A stretch of 64,000 nt of DNA from Ophiodon elongatus (taxonomy: Eukaryota; Chordata; Actinopteri; Perciformes; Hexagrammidae). The DNA lies in contig JACSYO010000708.1 of NCBI GenBank assembly GCA_016806645.1, forward strand, positions 892,501-956,500. The letters are read 5' to 3'. Below the pieces are notes generated by a model. The model was not told the origin of the DNA. It saw nothing but the letters and a program-made list of their open reading frames with translations, and searched no databases. The translations under genes and the position numbers were made by a program. Of the stretch, positions 1 to 10,040 are shown in pieces; position 1 is the first letter of the stretch, and each line of letters begins with the position of its first letter.

Positions 1-116
1 AAATGTTCTGCAGTTATCTTATCTAAGCCAAGGATGTTTTCGTTACACTAGATAAAATAGCGCTCTGACATTGTATTATGTATCCTTAACAAATAGCATT
101 CTGCAAGAAAACAAGT

Positions 117-217
117 TTTTTTTTAGCATTCCCAAAAAAGTGAATTTTTCAGATAGGAGGTTTTGCTTTTTTTTAGCATTCCCAAAAAAGTGAATTTTTC
201 AGATAGGAGGTTTTGCT
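117..217. repeat. 50-bp tandem duplication
   Basis: Two adjacent near-identical 50-bp copies (about 118-167 and 168-217) share the block from the T-run through agcattccc to gataggaggttttgct. They lie in the acsl4 intron just 3' of exon 5. Near-identity suggests a recent slip or a local assembly duplicate. Confidence 0.9.
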
Positions 218-273
218 CTTCGGCCATCGATATGGTACATGCAGGATGCACACGGACTGATGTTGAAACTCAC

Positions 274-424
274 CCGAGTCCAGGGATGCGTTCACACTGG
301 CCCGTCATTCCTGCAATCAGGTTGCTGTGGATGATCATGACCCCCTTCGGTCTGCCTGTGGAGCCACTGGTGTACATCACCATGGCCAGATCAGAGGGCT
401 GGGGCTTCACCACCGCCCTGCCCA
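274..424 (-). CDS. acsl4: acsl4 coding exon 5, AMP-binding P-loop
   Basis: The exon encodes PSDLAMVMYTSGSTGRPKGV and continues into HSNLIAGMTGQCERIPGLG before a GTGAGT donor. It holds the adenylate-forming ATP/AMP signature (T-S-G-S-T-G-x-P-K-G) typical of ANL-superfamily ligases. Positions 1-273 are intron; later exons are outside the window. Confidence 0.9.
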
Positions 425-2264
425 CTGCAAGACAAACAAACGTTTAAGCAACTTCGAGACTATATACACAAGGCTCAAAGCTTTGAGTTAACTGGTTTAA
501 AAAAAAGTTTCAAACTGAGCTGAATTATTGTCTTGTGTATGTGGAAGAGAGGGTTTTTTCCCCCACCACAGATTTTGACACAGCAGCACATCTAAGTCAG
601 ACGTGTACGCACCATTCTCCGGCAGCGTGCCCAGCTCTTGTACGGCCTGCATGCTGTGGGTGGACAGCCCCGCCGGGTAGCCTTCTGTGTTCATTTTCTT
701 CTGGTCCACGTAGATCACGTGCTTCAGTTTTGGGATCAGTGGAAGCACTTTCTGGACAGAAAGAGATGGCAAAGCGGCCATTACAAACGGGAAGCCTGAT
801 CACATGGTTTCATTTGGTAAATATGAACGATTGTCATCTCCATCTTTGCTGACTTAAGCTTTATAAACGGGCAGCAACCTGACCTACTGAATAACGAATA
901 AAAAAAAAAAACATCCACAGGAAGAAAACAAGTTGGGAATCTAAAAAGGCTTTTTTAGAAGAAATTGCTTGACGTGGCTTTCTGGGTTCGTCATACCAGC
1001 TTTGATGCTAATGAAATTATGTTTCGTAATTAGTCGGTGTCATCTGAGGAAGACGAGGGGAGCTACTTCTATCGAGACAGACAACGAGGTTTTATGAGGC
1101 CGTGCTCCTGTGCACTGCGAGGGATTAAACTCACTTTCAGTTTGGTCTCGAGCAGCTCCACGCTGGTTACTAGATGCGTCACTCCCGTCTCGTTCAGCCC
1201 AAACGCAATGGCGTCCTCTCCCAGAGTGGCATAGAATGTCACCACTGTTATGAATACAAAAACATTCAGTGTACTCATAATAAACATTTGAATACATAAA
1301 AACAGCGGTTACTGTATGATCCACACTTATGAGACAACAGCTTGCACTATAATATACATCCACGGTCCAGAATTTTTTCTAAGCAGACACTATGGGGGCC
1401 TGACTTTCAAATAAAAGATTAGTAAAAATAAATAAATAAACTATGAAATCATAGTTCAGTATTTTCAAATGTAATTCTTTTTCTGAATGAATGTTATTAT
1501 TAGCCTATATCAGTGTGAACAGACTCCTAAAAAAACAACATGGTGAAACCATAATGATACCCTGATACTTAAAAGCTTTGCCGAGCCGTGCGCACGCATA
1601 CGCCCATAAAACAAAACGTCACTGCACTTACACGGGAAGTTGCGCCTGAAGCAGGCCTGGGCTGTGATCATCCACTCCGCTCTGGTTTCACAAAAGATTG
1701 CAATAGTGCTCTTGGGCTGCTGTCCCAGAGCTGCCAGTCCACTACCAAACTGACTGACTATGGAGTCCACTTCATTGTAGGACAGCCATCTATACTCCCC
1801 CAGGATCAGCTGGCGGGGCGCGGAGAGAAGAGTCAGTTGCAACGTCAGACGTCTTAATCCTCACAAGCATCACTCACGACAACAATTACAGTGATGGGAA
1901 TCCGTACCTTTTTAAATACTTTACCGCTGGGCTGAATCTCATTTTCTTTACTCAGTACGTCTCTGGTGCCGAGGCAGTCTGCTGGTCCGAAGCGCTGCAC
2001 AGCGTGGTCGAACAGCTTATCCAGCGTGTCCTTGCCCGGCAAGTCCTCCCGGGCTAAGGAATCGAAGTGGTCCACGCAGCGGTAAGGCCCCTCCGCACAG
2101 CCCAATGTGGAGCGGGCCTTTATCCGCTTAGACCTGGCTTTTCTTTCCCCGGCCCCGGTGATGTAGTACCAGGGGAGGAAGGACAGGACGGAGTACAGCC
2201 ACACCAGGAGGTGGATTGGAAACAGGAGGATAGCCTGGAGGGCAGAGTCTGACTGGAGACCCAT
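274..2264 (-). CDS. acsl4: acsl4, long-chain acyl-CoA synthetase 4, 5' part (partial at left edge)
   Basis: This is the N-terminal part of an ATP-dependent long-chain fatty-acid:CoA ligase that activates polyunsaturated fatty acids such as arachidonate on ER/peroxisomal membranes. Four coding exons are visible: 1908-2264, 1632-1809, 1135-1244 and 274-424. Joined phases agree throughout. The protein starts with a hydrophobic segment (about residues 9-34, ILLFPIHLLVWLYSVL), followed by KRIKAR, the family stretch DTLDKLFDHAV, then IAIFCETRAEWM and the AMP-binding P-loop motif YTSGSTGRPKG. ACSL4 fits better than ACSL3 because of VxHFDSLA and DTLDKLFDHAV. Catalytic exons downstream are left of the window. 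The start at 2264 gives the long, membrane-anchored form. Which teleost duplicate (a or b) cannot be decided here. Confidence 0.9.
613..751 (-). CDS. acsl4: acsl4 coding exon 4
   Basis: This 139-nt exon encodes KVLPLIPKLKHVIYVD through HSMQAVQELGTLPEN. The acceptor is tctttctgtccag; the donor is G|GTGCGT in phase 1. The next exon starts TG, giving Val at the junction. Confidence 0.87.
1135..1244 (-). CDS. acsl4: acsl4 coding exon 3
   Basis: This 110-nt exon encodes VTFYATLGEDAIAFGLNE through TSVELLETKLK, an uninterrupted match to the family pattern (ATLG..A..HGLNE..., TSVELL..KLK). It ends in phase 0 at a GTGAGT donor. Confidence 0.88.
1632..1809 (-). CDS. acsl4: acsl4 coding exon 2
   Basis: The exon encodes ILGEYRWLSY through the conserved IAIFCETRAEWMITAQACF block. 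The acceptor is preceded by a pyrimidine-rich tract ending in gccag. The donor is a perfect GTAAGT after CCGT, so the split codon with the next exon reads Leu (F-P-L-V), as in human ACSL4. Confidence 0.88.
1908..2264 (-). CDS. acsl4: acsl4 coding exon 1 (start codon, membrane anchor)
   Basis: The exon encodes 119 codons beginning at ATG 2264-2262. It carries the N-terminal hydrophobic helix and the region up to KVFKK, and ends in phase 0 at a GTAC donor. A plausible 3' splice site (ctcttccag) lies 8 nt upstream of the ATG, so the 5' UTR is probably spliced. The residue that starts the short human isoform (Met before AKRIKA) is not Met here; the fish reads ARSKRIKA. Confidence 0.9.
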
Positions 2265-2272
2265 ACTGTTCT

Positions 2273-4081
2273 CTGGAAGAGCCCTGCTTTTCAGACTAGT
2301 TTTGAACAGTGTGTGCTGGTCACTAAGAAGTTTGAAGCCTCAGACGGAGAAAAGCACCCCCATCCCCCTCAAACACCAAAAATTGTAAGAATCCCACAAC
2401 TGCAATACGGAAATATTTGGTCCACTCCACACGAATGTGACACCTAAAGTTGGAATAAAACAGAAAATACTATCAGAGAAGTCAAAATTACGAGTCAAAA
2501 TATAAAGCAAAAAATATTGATTTTTCAACCCAAATGTCAGTCATGTGCCAACAGCCGAAGAGGAAGTTGGGTTGGTTAACCAAGTACGTCTGGTGGCACA
2601 CGCACACAAAGAAAACACAATCCTGACAAAACGATGGTTTGTGCATCAAACTAGTCAGCTACTTACTAAAGGTTATCCACCATCTGTACGCGGGCTAGAA
2701 ACTACACGCGGTGCTCATCGGAGAGACTCACCTCTTGCTCTGTACCAAGCGCTTCTCTGAATGTCCCGTCACCTTTCAGTGCTCAGTTATAAGTGAGACC
2801 TCCTAGAAAGGGGGGAGAGGTGTCTACTGTGCCAGCGTGCCCCGCACTTAGGGTTCACGCTTGTCCGCCTCACAACCCCCTGTGGGATAGGCCCAAGAGC
2901 ACTGAGCTGCAGACAACCAATGACCACACTCTTGAAGCTCACCCCACTCAGTGGTCAGTGAAAAGGTCACTCTAGGTCACGCTCAGCTCGCTAATGCCTC
3001 AAGGCACAGAGCAGCAGTTCAAGGTTGCAAAAAAGTGAATATTGCACTTTTAACTGGTCTCCAACATCTGAATGAATAAATAACCTCACTGGGTGAGAAC
3101 CAGCTGAACCGGAATGACGTGGAAGGAAGTGATTGCAGATCACGGCTATCACAGTAGGAGCTACTTTGATGTCACTTAATAAACATTGAAAGATAAGACT
3201 TCCACAGAATTACACGGAAAGAGTATTAAGATGGAAAGAGTATTAAGATGGAAAGAGTATTAAGATGACGATGCACCAGTCATGCAAGAAATGTACTGAT
3301 GCAACCAGCGCTCCCTATCCTTAATCCTCAGTGTGCAGTGTGATTCACACTTCAGTGAATCATTGCTTCCATCCACGTCTGTATATCAAAAAAAGAAAGA
3401 AAGCTGGCTGCACTCCATAAAGATAAATAAAGATTTAAAGATCGGGTATTTAAATAAATAAAATGCAAAACAGCAGTACGTGTCTTTCCATGATGATTCA
3501 CGGCGAGGATGAACCCAACACTGTCAGACTTTGATAAGGCGCGTTACACTTGACCGGGCCTGGTCCAAAACGTCCGGTAAGTTACGCACAATGATGAATG
3601 AGTTATTTCCACGGCACCATGAAGCACCACTTTGGGACGGCTCCAATGTTACCCATGTGGTAATGCGGTAACACAGCGGGGGAAGTGCCCACATTCAGGG
3701 TGGTTTCTAACGTTAACGCCGACATACAGAAAACGTCTCAGCACAACACAAAAACCACCGTTACATTTGAATTAAACTCGCTCTCTTCACTTCGGCCTCC
3801 TCACGACCGCGTCGTGTGGCGGGTATCCGACAATGGGGCGAGGAGGACGGGATGATGACAAAAGCCGCCCCACGCTGTCGGCACAGCGCGTGCCACCGGG
3901 GCCACCGTGGGCACGCTGATGAGCCTTTAGCGGCGGAGGATGTAGTTAAAGCCAATTCTAACAGAGCCAACGCAAATTAACCCCAACGCAAGTTTACAAA
4001 CGGATGAACGGCCGTAATGAGATTACGGTGAGCAGCTGAAAAGCGATACCCGGCTTATCTGGCCGGCGCGAGCATTCTTAC
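2273..4081 (-). other. acsl4 5' intron / upstream region
   Basis: No coding region is recognised. It probably lies between a non-coding first exon near 4.1 kb and the ATG exon. It contains a 17-bp triplet tandem repeat at 3216-3266 and becomes CpG-richer from about 3,540 rightward. Short ORFs here match nothing I know. Confidence 0.5.
3216..3266. repeat. 17-bp x3 tandem repeat
   Basis: Three perfect head-to-tail copies of a 17-bp unit (ggaaagagtattaagat) lie in the acsl4 upstream intron. Confidence 0.9.
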
Positions 4082-4330
4082 CTTCAGCGGAGGAAAAAAA
4101 AAACCGGGTCAGTCGTGCCTCTAACCAGAAATGACCGAGAGTTACCTTTTTCTGGGGGGGGAACTAGAAACCGGAACCTGCCACGTCATCTGATTCCATA
4201 TTTCTGGACCAATGAGCAGTCGGAGAGGGTTTGCCGTACGCTTCTGTTTACGTCCCTTTAGTCTCGCGGACATAGCTGCACTGCGAGCTGTAGGGTGTTA
4301 ATGACGTCACCGATTTGGGGATTTTGGTCT
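4082..4330 (-). promoter_or_regulatory. acsl4: putative acsl4 promoter and non-coding first exon
   Basis: The stretch is CpG-rich. On the minus strand a consensus donor (gaag|gtaagaatg) occurs at 4081/4082, suitable as the end of a 5' UTR exon. Further upstream for that strand there is a palindromic cAMP-response element TGACGTCA at 4302-4309. The start site itself cannot be fixed from sequence alone. Confidence 0.45.
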
Positions 4331-6150
4331 TTTTTTGTTTGCTGTGGGCCATTTTGATGCCTGTGGCGTAAATGTTTTGTTTTATTTGGCGGTACGTCTG
4401 CATGACTGACGTACTTCTACGGCACCACGTCAGCTGACACTGACCCTCTCCCGGTTACAGGCTCTGGACCCGCGCTGGAGCCCCAGGGCCGGCTGTGGTG
4501 TGCTCCCTACTATTGTCAATTAGCTTGTATTTTGTGACCTCAAAACTAGTAAGGTGGTTAATTAAGGTCCAATATGCAACGTACACGGGTGTGATGTGGA
4601 GACTTAATTTTGACAAAACAAATAAAACAGTATTTTTAGGGAAGGGCATCTTTAATGTAGGTTGCTTGCAAAACACTGGGTTAATTTAATCACCTAAATG
4701 TATGATTATGAAATATAGAAAGTCTTAAAATGTAACACCATTGGGTTTTTTTTCTCCTGCAAAAAACAGTTAATTAAGCTACTTTGGCACCATACAGTTA
4801 CATTGTAACGACTCCCGATGATTGTCAAGACTACAGGGGAGAACAGTGATACCTCAAGAGATCAGTATCGTTTTCTTTCTGTCTTTGATAATACAAACAT
4901 CCAACTATCTTAGTTTCATGCACACGAACAGTGGCCCCAACGTGGTCATGTCGATGTCGCCCTCAAGTGGTCGGTACATGGGAGTAACTTCCTAATAGGA
5001 AACCGGAATGGAACTGTAAGTGTGAATTAAAATTACAGAGTAGTTTTGATTTTATTATTTAAAATGCATTTTGACTCAAACACATTTCATTATTTATTTA
5101 TTTTGGAACAGTATTTGTTGAAGTAATAATATATCTTCCTTTATATTGTTTATATTTTTCAGTGAAAAAAAACTTTATTTTTGTTGTCCTCATTTGTGTC
5201 CACACTAATATTTACGAACCAAATTGGAAGATTCTACAGGCAATTTGTTGAGTTGGATCATAATTTCTGTTTTTCATTCGTTAGTTTTTAATTTTTCTCC
5301 TCAAACACTGTAATCACCAAAATCAACATACAACAAAGCATGAAATAAGATAATAACATAAGGATCAGAGCAACAGGCCCATGATTAGTGCAATCAAAGT
5401 ATCGCAAACTTAACAAAAACAACACAAATAGGAGAAATAAATGTATGTAATAGATAAATAAAGCAGAATAGATACAGGAAATGACACAAAAGCCCTTATT
5501 TGTTGTTGTTGAAGTCGATCAGCGGTCTGAAGCAGCTGTCGATGTGCCCTTCGTGGTGAACGTGCTGTCTGTCCTCCCGGTGAACCGCCGTTAGGGGGCA
5601 GTGTCACAGAGTGGGTGACGCGGGGAGGCGGCGAAGCGCTCGATTTGTCAACCAGAGAATAGAGCAATTTTCTTAATGCTCATGTTGACCCAACTCTGAA
5701 AAACATGCCATTTATTTGGTCATTCATTTGACTAAATAATAACGTAATTCACTAAAAGAACAACGTTGTGATGCCATAAACTAAATAGCCACAATGAAGG
5801 ACTGTAGAAAAGCTTTCATGCAGGATATCAGCTTGTTAAGTGCTGACACGGGCGGTGACATCACATATTCACGTTTTAACAGTGTATTTTCTACTTTAAT
5901 GTAAAATAGCACAGCTACACAGTGGGCCTAGAAAACATTTGTGTTCTCATTATAAAATTAGCTAATCAAATCAACATAACTTGTGTATTAACCCTTCCTT
6001 CGTTAACACCGCCCCCTCGGCTATGTTGTGCAGTAAAACATTCGCACCACAAAGCCGTCGCCCCACGTGTCTCAGAGCAGTTGCACAAAAACATCACGAG
6101 TGGCTGCTGCAGCGTGTGTAGTACAAATACAGCACATGGTAGCTGCTTGT
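4331..6150. other. intergenic, no gene recognised
   Basis: AT-rich sequence lies between the divergent acsl4 and eif4ebp3-like promoters. No exon-like ORF or recognised element was found. CpG content rises again from about 6,030 toward the next promoter. Confidence 0.5.
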
Positions 6151-6289
6151 AGCGACGGACACCACCCGGGGCCCTGACAACTATCCCTTGCCTGTTTGAA
6201 TTCTCCGTCTGCGAGTCACAGTCGCAACACGTGTCCTCCGCTGACCGTCGCTTCGTAAAGCCCCCACGACGTTGAAACCGCCCGTCTCC

Positions 6290-6390
6290 GTGCACGGCTT
6301 GTGAGTGAGCGTTACACTACCGCGAGGTCGAGGACTTCTCAGAGACACTAGTCCCTCTCCGCCTGCAGCAGCAGCCCCGCAGACGCTAGC
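6290..6390 (+). promoter_or_regulatory. 5' UTR / proximal promoter of the 4E-BP gene
   Basis: A GC- and CpG-rich stretch immediately precedes the ATG, with the leader ending ...gcagacgctagc. No TATA box is evident. The start site is unknown. Confidence 0.4.
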
Positions 6391-6523
6391 ATGTCGACCG
6401 GCACGAATGAAGTGAAAAGCTGCCCCATACCCACCAGGACGCTCACCCTGAAGGACTGGTCCCAGCTACCCGACTGTTACAGCCAGACACCCGGGGGCAC
6501 CCTATTCTCCACCACGCCAGGAG
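6391..6523 (+). CDS. eif4ebp3l: 4E-BP exon 1
   Basis: The exon encodes MSTGTNEVKSCPIPTRTL through LFSTTPGG and ends GGA G|GTAAGC in phase 1. The start is chosen because this ATG opens the conserved N-terminus and is preceded by a GC-rich leader. Confidence 0.93.
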
Positions 6524-9360
6524 GTAAGCACTGTGCGAGGTCTCTCCCATTTAGTCTGCTTTTGTTCTCCGAAGTGCGTTCACACCACGGAACTTGACCA
6601 TACTTCAGTAGCTCTTAACGCCACGGTACGTGGGGGTGAACGTGCCTCAAGCCCGACGGTGAGCTCGGTCTCGCGAGAAATCTGGTAGACAATAAAAACG
6701 AGCGTAAAACAGCTGATAAAGAAGATCGGTTTGTACTCAAATCGCTGTTTAGATCGCCCCAAACGCCACCAAAGAACCACGTTAAAAGGTAAACAACTGT
6801 TTACCACTAATGGGATAAACTTGGAGAAATGTATTGTTCACATTCTGCTCGGTGACAGTTGGCTGCAGCTCCTCACGTTGTCAGCAAGTTTCCTGTCATT
6901 TGTTTTGGCAAAGTGAGCCAAACAACGGAAGCGCGAAGTGCTTTTACATAAATTACACACATGCATAAGTAAGGCTTCAGATACCCCCCCCCCCCCTCCC
7001 TTTTTTTTTATTTTGCAAAATTTCTAATTACTATCAAATACATACTACATAGTAACAGATATGTATACATTTCCATTGCCAATAGGAGATCAGTGGTAAC
7101 TTTGGCTTACATGACAAATAAAAACATTTGACCCGTTGATGTCTGAAACACTCAGACTTTTGTTGCTGCGTCTAAAGACAACACGAGCTGTTTTTACCCG
7201 TGACTTGGTGTTTTAAAGAGGGTGTGTGTGTGCGCGCCCAGCTGCCAGAACAGCAGAGGGGTTGGTCCCTGGCGGGGTGGAGGAGTTGGAGGCCGTCCTA
7301 TCCCCGCCGCTCTCTGCTTTGCATTTCAGGAACTGTAGAGAACATTCTGTACAAGTTAAGAGGAGGGAGGGAAATGAAATGTCTAATGCATGGGGAGTGT
7401 GAGCAATATATACATTTATAATTTGCACTGTTATAAACACGCCGTAGGAACTTGCTACAGAGTTTTGACTCGTTTTGTTTTCCACCTTTTTATGTGCAAC
7501 ACATTTCACTCTGCTGGGGTCATGTGTTGCAGGACTGACCCCCCCCCTCCCAGCCCCCCTTTTTTTTATATAACTGCTCCGCACTCTTGGCTGCCTTGCA
7601 ATGCATTGCTTGCACTATAGCTTGCATTCCAACCCTCTTTCCTCGCCCCAATTTCCCCCCTCCCTCTGCTTTGCTTCCCTTTGTCCAGGACGTGCTGCTC
7701 ACCACAGTTATTGCATAACATGTTTTTCCTCGTGGCGAGGTTGAGCAGGTTCAAACTCCAATAAAGAGACAGCAGTTCTCTCCTTGACTCGAGTCGTGCC
7801 CTGGTCAAACTTATCACAACACGCCATTTATGACGCTGTTTTTCGCTTGGAGTTTGTCCAGGTCCTGACGATGACGGACATGAGACCCGCCAAGACAATT
7901 TTAGATGTTGAAAGCAGCAGGGTTCGTGTGGAGCTTTAGGGTTAAATCTAGTCACCGCAGCTTGAGGGAAAAGCCACTTTTGGATGCACACCTCAGCATG
8001 TCACATCTGCCGTTGATGTTACAAATCTTACCCAGTCAAAGACCAAACATGTGGCTTCAATCTGAAGGCCTCCTGCTTCAAAATGAGAATGTTTTGTCCT
8101 CTGATTTCCAAGAACTCATGGCAGCGACGGCCTTCAGCCCTCCCCTTTGCACGCACATAGAACCCTTCTTTTCCCACTAAAACCCCCTCTGGTCGAGGAT
8201 AATGATACTTAACTCCTCAAATGTGCACATTGCCAACATGCAAAAATGCTCTTGAAATAACTAGGCTGTTATATATTATTTGATACCCCAGCGTTCAATC
8301 AGTTGTGTTTTGTCTTCAAAGAATTAACTTCACTTCCTGTTTAGAAGATAGATTTGATGTTTGTTTAGTTAAAGATTAAACGCCAGATTTTCTTTTTTGT
8401 CTCTCAGGTACTCGCATCATTTATGACAGAAAGTTTCTGTTGGACTGTCGAAACTCCCCTCTGGCCCGGACCCCCCCATGCTGTCTGCCCCAGATCCCCG
8501 GGGTGACGGTACCCGCTACACACACTATGGGGAAACTACAGGATCTCAAAGAGGAGGCAGAGGAGGAAGAGAAGGACATTGCGGGTAAACGTGAATCTAT
8601 TGTAGTTATTGTTTTCTCTGATCTTGATTAGTGTTGCAGAGTGGAGTTAACTGGGAAATGCACATTTCCCAGTTTGTGTGTGTGTGTCCATATGTCTTTG
8701 ATGCTTTTGTGGTTCTATGAAATAAAAATATCCCCCACTATGCACAAGGCTTATACAATCAAGCTAGTGGTAAATGACTCCACAATCACCTTATATTTTA
8801 TCTTATACAACACCATAATTCTAGGATAATGGTGGTGTTGTTGCTAAAAGGGTGAAGAAAGCAACAGGTTTTTTTTAGCCAGAACTTTCTGTTTCTGATA
8901 ACTTATGACTTGCTGGGAATAAAGACCCTTATTTTCTCAATTAATTCATGACAGTGTAACCAAAGGTTTGGGCTAATGGGCAAGTTCAGATTTATTGAGC
9001 AAAATGCATCAAAGCTCCATTCCTCCTGTCAAAGTAAAGACCAGTAGGATTAGTGCTGACCCCCTTTTTCTCTGTGTCCCTTGTCTGGGTGTCGGTAAAC
9101 ACACAGGACACGTTGTGCGGCCTTGCGAGCTACACCCATATTGTCCAATATGTTTTGTTTTTTTTTTCTTGCCAGTTATGAATGCATTGATAAGGTCTGT
9201 ACTTTGTGATCCTCTCTGCAGTCCGTTAAGGTGTGGTTGTGCTCCGACTGCAAACACAAATGTTAACGGCCAGCTGATTGTCAAACACCTCCCCTTTCTC
9301 AGTCTTAACCCTTTCGTCTCTCTCTCTACAGATGACAACCAGTTTGAGATGGACATCTGA
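6391..9360 (+). CDS. eif4ebp3l: eIF4E-binding protein, eif4ebp3-like (complete, 3 exons, 112 aa)
   Basis: The product binds eIF4E and blocks eIF4G recruitment, repressing cap-dependent translation until phosphorylated by TORC1. Exons are 6391-6523, 8408-8584 and 9332-9360, with matched phases (1 and 1). Visible motifs are SQTPGGTLFSTTPGG (the paired Thr sites equivalent to T37/T46 of 4E-BP1), the eIF4E-binding motif YDRKFLL (YxxxxL-phi), NSPLARTPP (S65/T70-like sites) and the C-terminal TOS motif FEMDI. The N-terminus has CPIP rather than the RAIP motif of 4E-BP1, as in 4E-BP3 types. It is slightly longer than human 4E-BP3 (100 aa by memory). The teleost 3-like name is inferred from sequence and synteny; a 4E-BP1/2 paralogue is less likely. 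Confidence 0.93.
6524..8407 (+). other. 4E-BP intron 1
   Basis: This 1.9-kb intron contains the TCTCGCGAGA motif, a C-tract/T-tract at about 6,985-7,010 and pyrimidine-rich stretches. No additional exon is evident. Confidence 0.6.
6669..6678. promoter_or_regulatory. TCTCGCGAGA palindrome
   Basis: A perfect copy of the 10-bp vertebrate promoter palindrome lies about 145 bp into intron 1 of the 4E-BP gene. This motif is known from CpG-island promoters. Confidence 0.6.
8408..8584 (+). CDS. eif4ebp3l: 4E-BP exon 2 (eIF4E-binding motif)
   Basis: The acceptor is tttttgtctctcag. The exon encodes TRIIYDRKFLLDC, NSPLARTPP, CCLPQIPGVT and an acidic LKEEAEEEEKDIA tail, ending G|GTAAAC in phase 1. Confidence 0.95.
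8585..9331 (+). other. 4E-BP intron 2
   Basis: The intron is 747 nt. Apart from the inverted repeat near its 5' end and a T-rich tract before the acceptor, nothing specific is seen. Confidence 0.6.
8649..8674. repeat. perfect 12-bp inverted repeat
   Basis: Arms aactgggaaatg and catttcccagtt are exact reverse complements with a 2-nt centre. The repeat lies 65 bp into intron 2 of the 4E-BP gene. Confidence 0.9.
9332..9360 (+). CDS. eif4ebp3l: 4E-BP exon 3 (TOS motif, stop)
   Basis: A (TC)n polypyrimidine acceptor ends in acag. The exon encodes DDNQFEMDI followed by TGA. FEMDI is the TOR-signalling (raptor-binding) motif. Confidence 0.93.
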
Positions 9361-10040
9361 GCTCCAGTATTACCTCCTGTGGAGAGTTATCATTTAAAAA
9401 CACCTCCAGGGTCATTCATGACTGTAATGCATTACATTATAGAGCTTTTTTCACCTTTTTTAAGTAAAAGCTTTTGTGAGGAACCAAAAAAAAAGAGAGG
9501 AAAAGTTGGAAAACTGTAGGGTGTTTTTTTACCCTAAAAACAAAAAAAAGTGTGTTAAGCAAAGAAATGGTGTTTAATGGGCTGATTAGTGGCTCACTCA
9601 CTTCAGAGCTGCAGCAGGATTGAAAAAAATCCATTTTGATTTCACTTTTTTTAATCTTTTGTAAATAACATTGTACAATGTAGCCTATTTTTTAAGTTGG
9701 GGAATACAGGATGATTACATTAAGACATGTAGAGTTTTTCACTGCAGCCATCAGTTGTTTTGTTGTATATCCCCCCCACCCCCAAAAAAACAGATGGCTA
9801 ACTTTCTTTGTGATAATATTGGGGGTCAGGGCCTTTTGAAAATCAGCCTCTTCTCTGTTTTTATATGGAGGGAGAGCTGAAATGTGAATAATTTCAAATA
9901 AAGGCTGTTCAGACTGCCAACAATTGCTTCTGTGTGTGTATTTTATTCTGTCATTAAATGTGTATTGTTCTACTTCAAACAATGTTTAGGACATTGTTAT
10001 TCTTTGTAACTATACTGTAAAGTGTAATAAAACACTTTAT
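9361..10040 (+). terminator. eif4ebp3l: 4E-BP 3' UTR with polyadenylation signals
   Basis: The AT-rich 3' UTR has a canonical AATAAA at 9897-9902, and a second at 10026-10031 that could give a longer transcript. Confidence 0.65.
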
